From the NCBI RefSeq assembly GCF_000943555.1, contig NZ_JTDV01000010.1, positions 310,001 to 374,000 of the forward strand: a DNA stretch of 64,000 bases, written 5' to 3'. The notes under the pieces were generated by a model. It searched no databases, was not told the DNA's origin, and was given only the letters and a program-made list of their open reading frames with translations. This document shows positions 8,556-16,060 of the stretch, piece by piece. The DNA comes from Neotamlana nanhaiensis (GTDB lineage Bacteria > Bacteroidota > Bacteroidia > Flavobacteriales > Flavobacteriaceae). How positions within the stretch are numbered: the stretch's first letter is position 1; every line of letters begins with the position of its first letter. The translations under genes were made by a program, and so were the position numbers.

Positions 8556-9575
8556 ATGAATAATGCAGACTTAACACACATAAAACACTTATTTTCAACA
8601 CGAAAGCGCATTGTAATTGTTGCGCATAAAAACCCCGATGGCGATGCTATTGGGTCTTCACTTGGTTTATTTCATTATTTTAAAAAAGGAAATCACGAGG
8701 TACAAGTTATAATGCCCAACGATTATCCTGAATTTTTAAAATGGATTCCTGGAAACGAAACTATTCTAAAGTATGAAGAATCGCCCGTAAATTGCGACAC
8801 TTTTATAAACAATGCCGATGTTATTTTCACCTTAGATTTTAATGCATTTCATCGTACGGGAACCATGGAAGAGTCGCTAACCAAAAGTAGCGCATTAAAA
8901 ATAATGATAGATCATCATCAATCGCCAGACGCTTATGCTACTTACACCTATAGTGATGTTACCATGAGTTCTACTTGCGAAATGGTTTATAATTACATTA
9001 ATATGTTGGGCGATGAAAATAGTATTGATGCCGATACGGCAACATGTTTGTATGTGGGAATAATGACAGATACAGGCTCATTCCGTTTTCCTTCAACAAC
9101 AAGTAAAACGCATCAAATTATCGCTAATTTAATCGAAAAAGGAGCCAACAATTCGCAAATTCATAATAATATTTACGACACTAATAGTTACGAACGCCTG
9201 CAGCTTTTAGGTTGCGCCCTTAATAATTTAAAAGTAATACCCCAAAGCCGTACTGCATATATTACGCTGTCGCAAGACGAACTTAATCGTTATAACTTTA
9301 AAAAAGGGTTTACCGAAGGTTTTGTAAACTATGGTTTATCGTTGCAAGGCATTGTTTTAGCTGCTATTTTTATTGAAGATAAACAAGAAGGTATTATTAA
9401 AATTTCACTGCGATCAAAGGGTGATTTCTCTGTAAATTTAATGTCTCGCGAGCATTTTAATGGTGGCGGACACACCAATGCCGCTGGTGGCCGAAGCACT
9501 TTAAATTTAACCGAAACGGTTGAAAAATTTATTAGTATCTTACCAAATTATAACAATGCCCTTAATAATGAATAA
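8556..9575 (+). CDS. DHH/DHHA1 phosphoesterase (NrnA-like oligoribonuclease/pAp phosphatase)
   Basis: The 339-residue protein has DHH-family metal motifs: NPDGDAIGSSLG near residues 29-40, a conserved Asp in FTLDFNAFHR, DHH in MIDHHQSPDA, and DTGSFRFPSTT. The C-terminal DHHA1 domain ends in GGGHTNAAGG. NrnA-type members degrade nano-RNAs and dephosphorylate 3',5'-pAp; the exact substrate here is inferred. A -7-like TATCTTCG at 8542-8549 ends only 6 bases before the ATG, so the mRNA may be nearly leaderless. The 3' end overlaps gldI by 8 bases. Confidence 0.9.
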   Translation: MNNADLTHIKHLFSTRKRIVIVAHKNPDGDAIGSSLGLFHYFKKGNHEVQVIMPNDYPEFLKWIPGNETILKYEESPVNCDTFINNADVIFTLDFNAFHRTGTMEESLTKSSALKIMIDHHQSPDAYATYTYSDVTMSSTCEMVYNYINMLGDENSIDADTATCLYVGIMTDTGSFRFPSTTSKTHQIIANLIEKGANNSQIHNNIYDTNSYERLQLLGCALNNLKVIPQSRTAYITLSQDELNRYNFKKGFTEGFVNYGLSLQGIVLAAIFIEDKQEGIIKISLRSKGDFSVNLMSREHFNGGGHTNAAGGRSTLNLTETVEKFISILPNYNNALNNE

Positions 9576-10110
9576 ATTTTTAACCTTTTTACTACTTATT
9601 TTAGTTTTTGGATGCAAATCGCCCGAAGCCAGACGACCCATTTCAGTGAAATCGGGATCGTTTATAAACGAATCTATCGAACGTAATAAAAAGCTAAACG
9701 CCAAAGAGCATGCTTTAATTGAAAAATTAATGCAAAATAAAGCCGAAAATTATATAGCTTCCGATAACGGTTTTTGGTACTATTACAATAATAAAATTGA
9801 AGCAGACACCCTAATAACGCCTAAATTTGGAGATATTGTTAACTATAATTACAACGTAAAAACCTTAAACGGACACGAAATTTACTCCGCCGAAGACATA
9901 AAAACTCAAAACTATGCCATGGATAAAGAAGAATTATTTTCTGGTATGCGTGAAGGGTTAAAACTTATGAAAGCAGGAGAAACCATAACCTTCATTTTTC
10001 CATCGCAAAAGGCCTATGGTTATTATGGCGACGACAATAAAATTCATCACAACACCCCATTAATTTGTAAAGTAACTGTAAACTCAATTACCCAAAATCA
10101 AACCCCATAA
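9568..10110 (+). CDS. gldI: Gliding motility lipoprotein GldI (FKBP-type peptidyl-prolyl isomerase)
   Basis: GldI is a lipoprotein with an FKBP-type prolyl isomerase domain, required for gliding in Flavobacterium johnsoniae and thought to assist folding of envelope gliding/T9SS proteins. I chose the ATG at 9568 (180 residues) rather than an ORF start 48 bases upstream, because it places the signal peptide NKFLTFLLLILVFGC with its lipobox right at the N-terminus. EARRPIS follows the lipid cysteine closely, as I recall for GldI. The FKBP domain occupies about residues 85-180, with GMREGLKLMKAGE and FPSQKAYGYYG. It overlaps the DHH gene and precedes a second prolyl isomerase by 4 bases. Confidence 0.87.
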   Translation: MNKFLTFLLLILVFGCKSPEARRPISVKSGSFINESIERNKKLNAKEHALIEKLMQNKAENYIASDNGFWYYYNNKIEADTLITPKFGDIVNYNYNVKTLNGHEIYSAEDIKTQNYAMDKEELFSGMREGLKLMKAGETITFIFPSQKAYGYYGDDNKIHHNTPLICKVTVNSITQNQTP

Positions 10111-10114
10111 AAAA

Positions 10115-11242
10115 ATGAATATCTACAACAAATCTATTTTCATTTTAAGCTGTGTTTTATTACTTAACCTAAGCTCTTGCAAAGCCCAATATCCTGATTT
10201 AGAAGATGGCATTTACGCCGAATTTATTACCACAAAAGGTATTATGGTAGCTAAATTAAACTTGGAAAAAACCCCAATTACCGTAGCCAACTTTGTGTCG
10301 CTAGCCGAAGGCACCAATACTATGGTAGATAGCATTTATAAAGACAAACCATTTTATAACGGCACTATTTTTCATCGTGTTATGGATAAATTTATGATTC
10401 AAGGAGGCGATCCACAAGGTACAGGCATGGGTGATCCTGGATATAAATTTAAAGATGAATTTCATCCAGATTTAAAACACGATAAACCTGGTATTTTATC
10501 GATGGCAAACTCAGGACCAAACACCAATGGCAGTCAGTTTTTCATTACCGAAATTCCTAAACCACATCTCGATAACGTACATAGCGTATTTGGCGAATTG
10601 GTTATAGGTTTAAATATTCAAGACTCTATCTCCAATGTTGAAGTAGATGGTAGAAACCGCCCTAAAAAAGATGTTGTAATTACCGAACTAAATATTATTA
10701 GAAAAGGCAAAGTAGCTAAGAAATTTAAAGCTAATGATGTTTTTATTAATCATTTTGCAGAAGAAGAACGCTTAGCTAAAGAAAAAGCCGAAAAAGAAGC
10801 TGCAATAATTAAAGCTTCGCAAAACAAATTTGAAGCTCAAAAAGTAAAAGCAACAACTTTAGAATCTGGCTTAAAATACTTTATTTCAGAAAACGGTACA
10901 GGCGAAAAACTAAAAGACGGCGATATTGTATCATGCCATTACGCGGTATATTTTGAAGATGCCAAACTACTCGAAACCAGCAAACTTGAAACGGCTGAAG
11001 CCCTTGACGCCGTTAACGAAAAACGAAAATTAGCAGACAAATACCAACCTGTTGAATTGGAATTGAGTGCCGATGCGCCGCTAATTTCGGGTTTAAAAGA
11101 AGGATTAAAACAACTAAGTTTAGGCGATAAAGCCACCTTTTTCATTCCCTATCATTTAGCCTATGGCGAATATGGCAATCGCGGTATTCCTGGAAAATCG
11201 AATTTAATTTTCGAGATAGAGACCATTGAACTTATTAATTAA
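10115..11242 (+). CDS. Lipoprotein cyclophilin-FKBP fusion peptidyl-prolyl isomerase
   Basis: A 375-residue exported protein joining both major prolyl-isomerase folds. A lipoprotein signal (LLLNLSSCKAQ) leads to a cyclophilin domain at about residues 30-195, with the active-site signature FYNGTIFHRVMDKFMIQGGDP, then SMANSGPNTNGSQFFIT and a histidine in PHLDNVHSVFG. A charged, lysine/glutamate-rich linker (about 200-245) joins a C-terminal FKBP domain (GLKEGLKQLSLGDKATFFIPYHLAYGEYG). In the FKBP part the conserved Phe-Asp pair and tryptophan of FKBP12 are not present (LLETS and SGLKEGL instead), so that half may act mainly as a chaperone. It lies between gldI and lgt. Confidence 0.9.
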   Translation: MNIYNKSIFILSCVLLLNLSSCKAQYPDLEDGIYAEFITTKGIMVAKLNLEKTPITVANFVSLAEGTNTMVDSIYKDKPFYNGTIFHRVMDKFMIQGGDPQGTGMGDPGYKFKDEFHPDLKHDKPGILSMANSGPNTNGSQFFITEIPKPHLDNVHSVFGELVIGLNIQDSISNVEVDGRNRPKKDVVITELNIIRKGKVAKKFKANDVFINHFAEEERLAKEKAEKEAAIIKASQNKFEAQKVKATTLESGLKYFISENGTGEKLKDGDIVSCHYAVYFEDAKLLETSKLETAEALDAVNEKRKLADKYQPVELELSADAPLISGLKEGLKQLSLGDKATFFIPYHLAYGEYGNRGIPGKSNLIFEIETIELIN

Positions 11243-11296
11243 AATTTAACAAAAAACACTGTTTTTAGGGCTATATTTACCCATAAAATTACACCT

Positions 11297-12220
11297 ATGC
11301 ATTTACTAAAACTCGATTGGAATCCCGTTACTGGCATTGATATTGTTGGAAATTTTAAAATCCATTTTTACAGCCTTATGTGGGTTGCCGCTTTTGTAGT
11401 TGGTTGGTACATTATGAAACGTATTTTTACTAAAGAAAAAATTGCTTTAGAAAATCTCGATCCGCTTTTTATTTATACCGTTTTAGCAACCATGCTTGGA
11501 GCGCGTTTAGGCCATGTGTTATTTTATCAATCGGAATTAATACAAGAAGACTTTTTTAGCATATTTCTGCCATTTAGTTTTAAAAATGGTGTTGAGTTCA
11601 CGGGTTTTCAAGGTCTTGCTAGTCATGGTGCTGCCATTGGCATTATTATTGGCATGTATTTATACCGAAGAAAATACAAGTACAAATCGATACTTTGGAT
11701 ATTAGACCGCATTGTAATTGCTGTGGCTTCAGGAGCTGTTTTTATTAGAATTGGAAACTTTATAAATTCTGAAATTATTGGTAAACAATCGGGCGACTTC
11801 CCTTTAGGCGTGCGTTTTATTCAAGATTATTACAACAAATATGAAGCGGTACAAATTACAGGCATTAAAAACGTACAAAAAGCTTATGATGCCATTGCTA
11901 ATAACGCTGAATTACTTAGCGCTGTACCATACAGACATCCAGCGCAATTATACGAATCGTTCTGCTATATTTTCGTGTTTTTAATTTTATTGTATTTCTA
12001 CGCAAAAACTAAAAAAAGTGAACAAACAGGCTTTTTATTTGGGCTATTTTTAATTCTATTATGGTCTATTCGTTTCTTTATTGAATTCTTTAAAGAACCC
12101 CAAGGCGAAGAATACATTAACTGGTTTGGTTTAAATACAGGACAATGGTTAAGTATTCCGTTTATTTTAATTGGACTTTATTTTATGTTTGTTTACAAAC
12201 CCAAAACTGTGGCAAAATAA
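11297..12220 (+). CDS. lgt: Prolipoprotein diacylglyceryl transferase
   Basis: Lgt moves diacylglycerol from phosphatidylglycerol to the lipobox cysteine of prolipoproteins, the first step of lipoprotein maturation. The 307-residue polytopic protein carries family motifs: FYSLMWVAAF at the N-terminus, LGARLGHVLFYQ, GLASHGAAIGIIIG with the essential histidine, RIGNFINSEIIG, and YRHPAQLYES. A -7-like TATATTTA lies at 11272-11279. It is followed with a one-base overlap by a DUF192 lipoprotein gene and preceded by two lipoprotein prolyl-isomerase genes, all Lgt clients by their lipoboxes. Confidence 0.96.
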   Translation: MHLLKLDWNPVTGIDIVGNFKIHFYSLMWVAAFVVGWYIMKRIFTKEKIALENLDPLFIYTVLATMLGARLGHVLFYQSELIQEDFFSIFLPFSFKNGVEFTGFQGLASHGAAIGIIIGMYLYRRKYKYKSILWILDRIVIAVASGAVFIRIGNFINSEIIGKQSGDFPLGVRFIQDYYNKYEAVQITGIKNVQKAYDAIANNAELLSAVPYRHPAQLYESFCYIFVFLILLYFYAKTKKSEQTGFLFGLFLILLWSIRFFIEFFKEPQGEEYINWFGLNTGQWLSIPFILIGLYFMFVYKPKTVAK

Positions 12221-12702
12221 TGACTATTAAATCCTACGTTTCGTATTTCTTGTTAAGTTTGGTAATTGTTTTCACGTCGTGTAAAGAAGACAAAAAAGTT
12301 ATTAAACAAACCGAAATTAGCTTTACAAAAGAAGGCGAACTTACTATTTTTAAAAGTGACAGCACACAAGTTAAATTTGACATTGAAATAGCAGAAACCA
12401 AGTACGAAACCCAAACTGGTTTAATGTACAGAAATAGCATGAAAGCGAACCGTGGTATGCTTTTTATTTTTAATGATGTGCAACCGCGTTCGTTTTATAT
12501 GAAAAATACAAAAATTGGATTGGATCTTATTTTTATTGATGACAATAATAAAATTGTTAGTTTTCAAAAAAACGCGAAACCTTATAATGAAGCTTCTTTA
12601 CCATCAAACGTTCCTGCAAAATATGTTTTTGAAATTAATGCAGGCTTAGTTGATGAAAAACACATTCTGGTTGGCGATAGTATTGACTTTATAAAACAAT
12701 AG
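12220..12702 (+). CDS. DUF192 family lipoprotein
   Basis: I take the ATG that overlaps the lgt stop by one base (TAATG), giving 160 residues. The longer in-frame ORF starting inside lgt would bury the signal peptide. The N-terminus is a lipoprotein signal ending IVFTSCKED. The rest is a DUF192 domain: VKFDIEIAETKYETQTGLMYRNSM, RGMLFIF, RSFYMKNTKIGLDLIFID and VPAKYVFEINAG. DUF192 proteins are small all-beta envelope proteins of uncertain function. Confidence 0.88.
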   Translation: MTIKSYVSYFLLSLVIVFTSCKEDKKVIKQTEISFTKEGELTIFKSDSTQVKFDIEIAETKYETQTGLMYRNSMKANRGMLFIFNDVQPRSFYMKNTKIGLDLIFIDDNNKIVSFQKNAKPYNEASLPSNVPAKYVFEINAGLVDEKHILVGDSIDFIKQ

Positions 12703-12740
12703 TTATTTCTTTTTTGAAGTCCTAAATATCCTTAAAAACA

Positions 12741-12785
12741 AAAAAGCCCTAATTGAAAAAGAAGAATATCAATTAAAGCTTTTTT
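12741..12785. terminator. Bidirectional hairpin between DUF192 gene and era
   Basis: Stem arms AAAAAGC..TAATTGA and TCAATTA..GCTTTTT pair, with a two-base internal mismatch and a 12-base loop; T-runs follow on both strands. It sits between the convergent genes. Confidence 0.6.
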
Positions 12786-12892
12786 AAAACTAACTAACTC
12801 AAAACGTGTCAAAACAATACTTTCATTTTGACAGCGCAAATATTGAATTATTATATTAATAAATTGTTACGATAATAAAAACTTACTATTAT

Positions 12893-13774
12893 TTAATTGT
12901 TGTAACCAAAACGTCTCAATTGGTTTTGATTACTTCTCCAATTTTTATTCACCTTAACATATAAATCAAGGTGAATTTGCTTACCAAAAAAGGTTTCTAA
13001 ATCTTTTCTAGCCTCAACGCCTACACGCTTTAAGGCACTACCTTTATGGCCAATTATAATACCTTTTTGTGTATCGCGTTCTACCATAATAACCGAGCGC
13101 ACACGAATAATTTTTTCTTCTTCTAAAAACTCTTCAGTATCTACCTCAACGGCATAAGGAATTTCTTTTTTATAGTGCAGAAGAATTTTTTCGCGAATGG
13201 TTTCGTTTATAAAAAAACGCTCTGGTTTATCGGTAAGCTGGTCTTTAGGATAAAATGGTGGCGATTCAGGAAGTAACTCAATTATTCGGTTAAAAACAGC
13301 CTCTACTTGAAAACCTTCTAAAGCAGATATAGGAATTATTTCGGCATTAGGTACTTGCTGCGACCACAGTTGCACTTGCTCTTCTAATTGTTCTTGATTT
13401 GAAACATCAATTTTATTTAAAAGTAATAAAACAGGTATTTTTGAATTTGTTATTTTATTAAAAAAGGCTTCATCTTTTAAAGCATTTTCACCAATTTCAA
13501 CCATATAAATAAGCACATCGGCATCTTCAAACGCCGATTTTACAAAATCCATCATCGATTCCTGTAACTCATAAGCGGGCTTAATGATACCTGGCGTATC
13601 ACTAAAAACTACCTGAAAATCGTCACCATTTACAATACCCAAAATACGATGACGTGTTGTTTGCGCTTTTGAGGTTATAATAGAGAGTTTCTCGCCTACA
13701 AAAGCATTCATTAAGGTAGATTTACCTACGTTAGGATTTCCTATAATATTTACAAAACCAGCTTTATGCTTCAT
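12893..13774 (-). CDS. era: GTPase Era
   Basis: Era is an essential GTPase that binds the 3' end of 16S rRNA during 30S assembly. I use the start KHKAGFVNIIGNPNVGKST at 13774 (293 residues). An 18-codon extension would include the -7 promoter box and is atypical for the family. G1 GNPNVGKST, G3 DTPG and G4 NKID are all present, with a G2-like TTRHRI threonine segment. The C-terminal KH domain includes VIMVERDTQKGIIIGHKGSALKRVG. Confidence 0.95.
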   Translation of the reverse strand: MKHKAGFVNIIGNPNVGKSTLMNAFVGEKLSIITSKAQTTRHRILGIVNGDDFQVVFSDTPGIIKPAYELQESMMDFVKSAFEDADVLIYMVEIGENALKDEAFFNKITNSKIPVLLLLNKIDVSNQEQLEEQVQLWSQQVPNAEIIPISALEGFQVEAVFNRIIELLPESPPFYPKDQLTDKPERFFINETIREKILLHYKKEIPYAVEVDTEEFLEEEKIIRVRSVIMVERDTQKGIIIGHKGSALKRVGVEARKDLETFFGKQIHLDLYVKVNKNWRSNQNQLRRFGYNN

Positions 13775-13794
13775 TTTAAAAAATTTATTTGCTG

Positions 13795-13802
13795 CAAAGG
13801 TA
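13795..13802 (-). promoter_or_regulatory. -7 box of era
   Basis: Reads TACCTTTG on the minus strand, a perfect TAnnTTTG, 20 bases before the era ATG at 13774. Its position inside the longer ORF supports the shorter start. Confidence 0.5.
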
Positions 13803-13830
13803 CAACTTGGTATTTTATTTTGTTCCATAA

Positions 13831-13862
13831 AAAAAGGTGCTAAACGTATTTAGCACCTTTTT
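13831..13862 (-). terminator. Terminator after the FKBP lipoprotein gene
   Basis: A perfect 14-bp stem, AAAAAGGTGCTAAA / TTTAGCACCTTTTT, with a four-base loop. It lies 18 bases beyond the stop of the FKBP gene at 13881, between it and era, which is on the same strand. Confidence 0.85.
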
Positions 13863-13880
13863 ACGAAGTTTATTATTTAA

Positions 13881-14585
13881 TTACTCTAATATTTCTAGTA
13901 ATTCTACATCGAAAATTAAAGTTGCATTTGGCTCAATTTTTCCACCTGGTCTTGGGTTTGCACCGTATGCAATATCGCTAGGCACAAAAAACTTATACTT
14001 TGCGCCTTCTTTCATTAACTGTAAACCTTCAGTCCAACCTTTTATTACTTGTGTTACTCCAAATTCGGCTGGTGTACCTTTATCTACAGAGCTATCGAAA
14101 ACTGTACCATCAATTAAAGTTCCATGATAGTGAACTTTTACTCTATCGGTAGTGGTTGGTGTTGCGCCTGTTCCTTCTTTTAAAACAATATATTGTAAAC
14201 CACTTTCGGTTGTTACAACACCATCTTTTGCTTTATTTTCAGCTAAAAACTTCTCGCCTTCTTCTTTATTTTGCTTCGCTTTTTCTTGTCTTTTAGCTAA
14301 CTCTTCTTGTTGTTTTTTCTGAAAATAGGTTCTTATTAATTGTTGTGCTTGAGTGGCATCTATTTGCATATCTGTAGAATCGGTAACATTCATAAAGCCT
14401 TGAATAAAAAGCTCTGTATCGAACTCATCGAAGCTATTTTTTACGTTTTTAGCCACATCCATACCAATGGCATAACTTACAGAGTCTATTTCTGTTGTTA
14501 AGGGTTTATTTGTAACACCTTGTTTGTTACATGATACAAGTAGCACTGCTACAATTGCTAAACTTAAAAATCTCATTAGTTTCAT
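13881..14585 (-). CDS. FKBP-type peptidyl-prolyl isomerase lipoprotein (Mip/FkpA-like)
   Basis: A 234-residue lipoprotein: signal peptide ending LLVSCNKQ, an N-terminal helical dimerisation region (about 30-125) with IDSVSYAIGMDVAKN and a Lys/Glu-rich helix, then an FKBP domain. That domain keeps the canonical site residues: VKVHYHGTLIDGTVFDSS (Tyr, Phe-Asp), VIKGWTEGL (Trp), AYGANP (Tyr) and LIFDVELLEI. It is the Mip/FkpA type of periplasmic folding catalyst and the third prolyl isomerase gene within 5 kb. Confidence 0.92.
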   Translation of the reverse strand: MKLMRFLSLAIVAVLLVSCNKQGVTNKPLTTEIDSVSYAIGMDVAKNVKNSFDEFDTELFIQGFMNVTDSTDMQIDATQAQQLIRTYFQKKQQEELAKRQEKAKQNKEEGEKFLAENKAKDGVVTTESGLQYIVLKEGTGATPTTTDRVKVHYHGTLIDGTVFDSSVDKGTPAEFGVTQVIKGWTEGLQLMKEGAKYKFFVPSDIAYGANPRPGGKIEPNATLIFDVELLEILE

Positions 14586-14604
14586 TTTATTTTTTATTGA
14601 TTGC

Positions 14605-14612
14605 CAAAAATA
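14605..14612 (-). promoter_or_regulatory. -7 box of the FKBP lipoprotein gene
   Basis: TATTTTTG on the minus strand, a full match to TAnnTTTG, 19 bases before the ATG. No -33 TTG at normal distance. Confidence 0.4.
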
Positions 14613-14650
14613 GGAAAAATAATATTGAAGACTAAACTATTTAGAAATAA

Positions 14651-14676
14651 AAAAGGAATGCTCTCGCATTCCTTTT
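14651..14676 (-). terminator. Terminator after the receiver-glycosyltransferase gene
   Basis: Stem AAAAGGAATGC / GCATTCCTTTT with loop TCTC, followed on the minus strand by a T-run. It starts 20 bases after the stop at 14697. Confidence 0.85.
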
Positions 14677-14696
14677 CCAAACAATCAATCAACTTA

Positions 14697-15884
14697 CTAG
14701 TTGCTATTAACAACCATGCTCTTTATTGGTGTGCTATTAACCTTTCTCTTTTTTCTATAAACCCATGCAATTTGACCTAACTGCATAACTATTTTAACCG
14801 AATCTTTCATTGATAATTTTGAACCATCGGCATGAATCCATCGTTTTAATGGTTGCTCGCATAGCAATGTTCTTGCTTGTTTTAAACCAAAATGATGACT
14901 TATGCGTTTAAATATTTCAACATCAAATATCCATTGGGTAACAAATTTTTCTCCAAATGCAATGTTTATAACATCTTTTCTAAAAATTTTAGCACCACAC
15001 TGAGTATCTTTAAAATCCATTTTCAAGATTTTACGGATAATATAATTAATGGTTAAACTTATAATTTTTCTTGCCGATTCTTTGGTTATGTTAGCGCCCA
15101 TTCTAGAAATTCTAGAACCGCTTACTATTTTAAAGTTTGAAGCTTCAATGGTTTTTACTAAATCGTCGAAATCTTCTAAATCGGTCGATAAATCGGCATC
15201 TAAAAAACCAATAAAATCTAAATCGTTTTTGGCCGCCATATGCAGCATACCTAAACGTACCGCTTCTGCCTTTCCTCCATTTTTCTCACAATTATATACC
15301 GTGATAAAATCTTCTCTTCCTTTTTGTAAATTCTTTAAAACATCGAGTGTATTATCTTTACTTCCATCGTTAACAAAGCATAAATGATAACCAGAATACT
15401 TATCGATATAACTTAAAAACTCATCACTTAATAAGCGTTCTTCTTCGTTGTAACATGGAATAACCACGCCAACACATCGCTGTTGAATTACAACTTCGTC
15501 ATTTAAGGTGCATTTTGTTTCATCGGGCACACCAATTAAACGTTTTACTCGAGCGCAAACCTCGTTTAAACTTAGCGGCTTTTTCATGTAATCGTCTATT
15601 CCTAAATCGAATCCCTTAGTAATCACATCGTCTTGTGTGTTTCCAGAAAGCACCATAATAGAAGTTTTAGGTTTATCAGATTTTCGAATATGCTCTACCA
15701 CTTCTAATCCTGAAATCTCAGGCATGTTAATATCTACAATTACTAAATCTGGATTAAATGTTTTAAAAACCTCTAAGCCTTTTTTAGAGTTTGTTTCAAT
15801 GGCTACTTCGTAACCAAGCTCGGTTAATCTTTTTTGTAATGGCAGTAAAACTAACTGCTGATCGTCGATTGCTAAAACTTTCAT
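14697..15884 (-). CDS. Response-regulator receiver domain fused to a family 2 glycosyltransferase
   Basis: A 395-residue fusion. Residues 1-120 are a complete receiver domain: acidic pair D7-D8, phospho-acceptor D51 in VIVDINMP, S80 in VLSGN and K102 in MKKPLS. Residues 137-375 are a GT2 domain of the dolichyl-phosphate mannose/glucose synthase type: VVIPCYNEEER, VNDGSKDNT, the DxD motif in FLDADLSTD, SGSRI, and TQWIFDVEIFKR. There is no membrane anchor, so it probably acts at the inner membrane face on a lipid-linked or nucleotide sugar. The fusion suggests phosphorylation directly controls sugar transfer. It has a LytTR-like operator upstream and is divergent from the GT-C operon. Confidence 0.92.
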   Translation of the reverse strand: MKVLAIDDQQLVLLPLQKRLTELGYEVAIETNSKKGLEVFKTFNPDLVIVDINMPEISGLEVVEHIRKSDKPKTSIMVLSGNTQDDVITKGFDLGIDDYMKKPLSLNEVCARVKRLIGVPDETKCTLNDEVVIQQRCVGVVIPCYNEEERLLSDEFLSYIDKYSGYHLCFVNDGSKDNTLDVLKNLQKGREDFITVYNCEKNGGKAEAVRLGMLHMAAKNDLDFIGFLDADLSTDLEDFDDLVKTIEASNFKIVSGSRISRMGANITKESARKIISLTINYIIRKILKMDFKDTQCGAKIFRKDVINIAFGEKFVTQWIFDVEIFKRISHHFGLKQARTLLCEQPLKRWIHADGSKLSMKDSVKIVMQLGQIAWVYRKKRKVNSTPIKSMVVNSN

Positions 15885-15915
15885 AACTAAGTTGATTTGT
15901 TACTGATTTGGATTA

Positions 15916-16006
15916 CAAATGTATTACGATAACTCACTGAAAAAGCTTATTTTAGTTTAAGGGAATATATTGTGTAGACGAATGGTATTTTAGTATAGAC
16001 GAGTGA
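15916..16006 (-). promoter_or_regulatory. LytTR-type operator and -7 box upstream of the receiver-glycosyltransferase gene
   Basis: The -7 box TACATTTG (15923-15916, minus strand) fits TAnnTTTG and lies 31 bases before the ATG at 15884. Fifty-one bases farther upstream is GTGTAGACGAATGGTA (15972-15987). A second half-site, TAGACGAGTGA, starts at 15996, exactly 21 bases from TAGACGAATGG at 15975. No -33 TTG is seen, as expected of an activator-dependent promoter. On the other strand a -7-like TATCTTTA (16031-16038) precedes the GT-C gene, so the site may serve both directions. The motif recurs at four other loci in the cluster. Confidence 0.75.
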
Positions 16007-16060
16007 AAAAATTTAGTACAAACCAATTTATATCTTTACTTTTATTAACAAAACAACAAG

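Noticed and set aside
12145-12219. Longer start for the DUF192 gene inside lgt
   Set aside because: It would place 25 out-of-frame lgt-derived residues before a clear lipoprotein signal peptide; the TAATG start at 12220 fits coupling.
13775-13828. 18-codon N-terminal extension of Era
   Set aside because: Contains the -7 box TACCTTTG, and Era family members start at the KHKAGFV segment.
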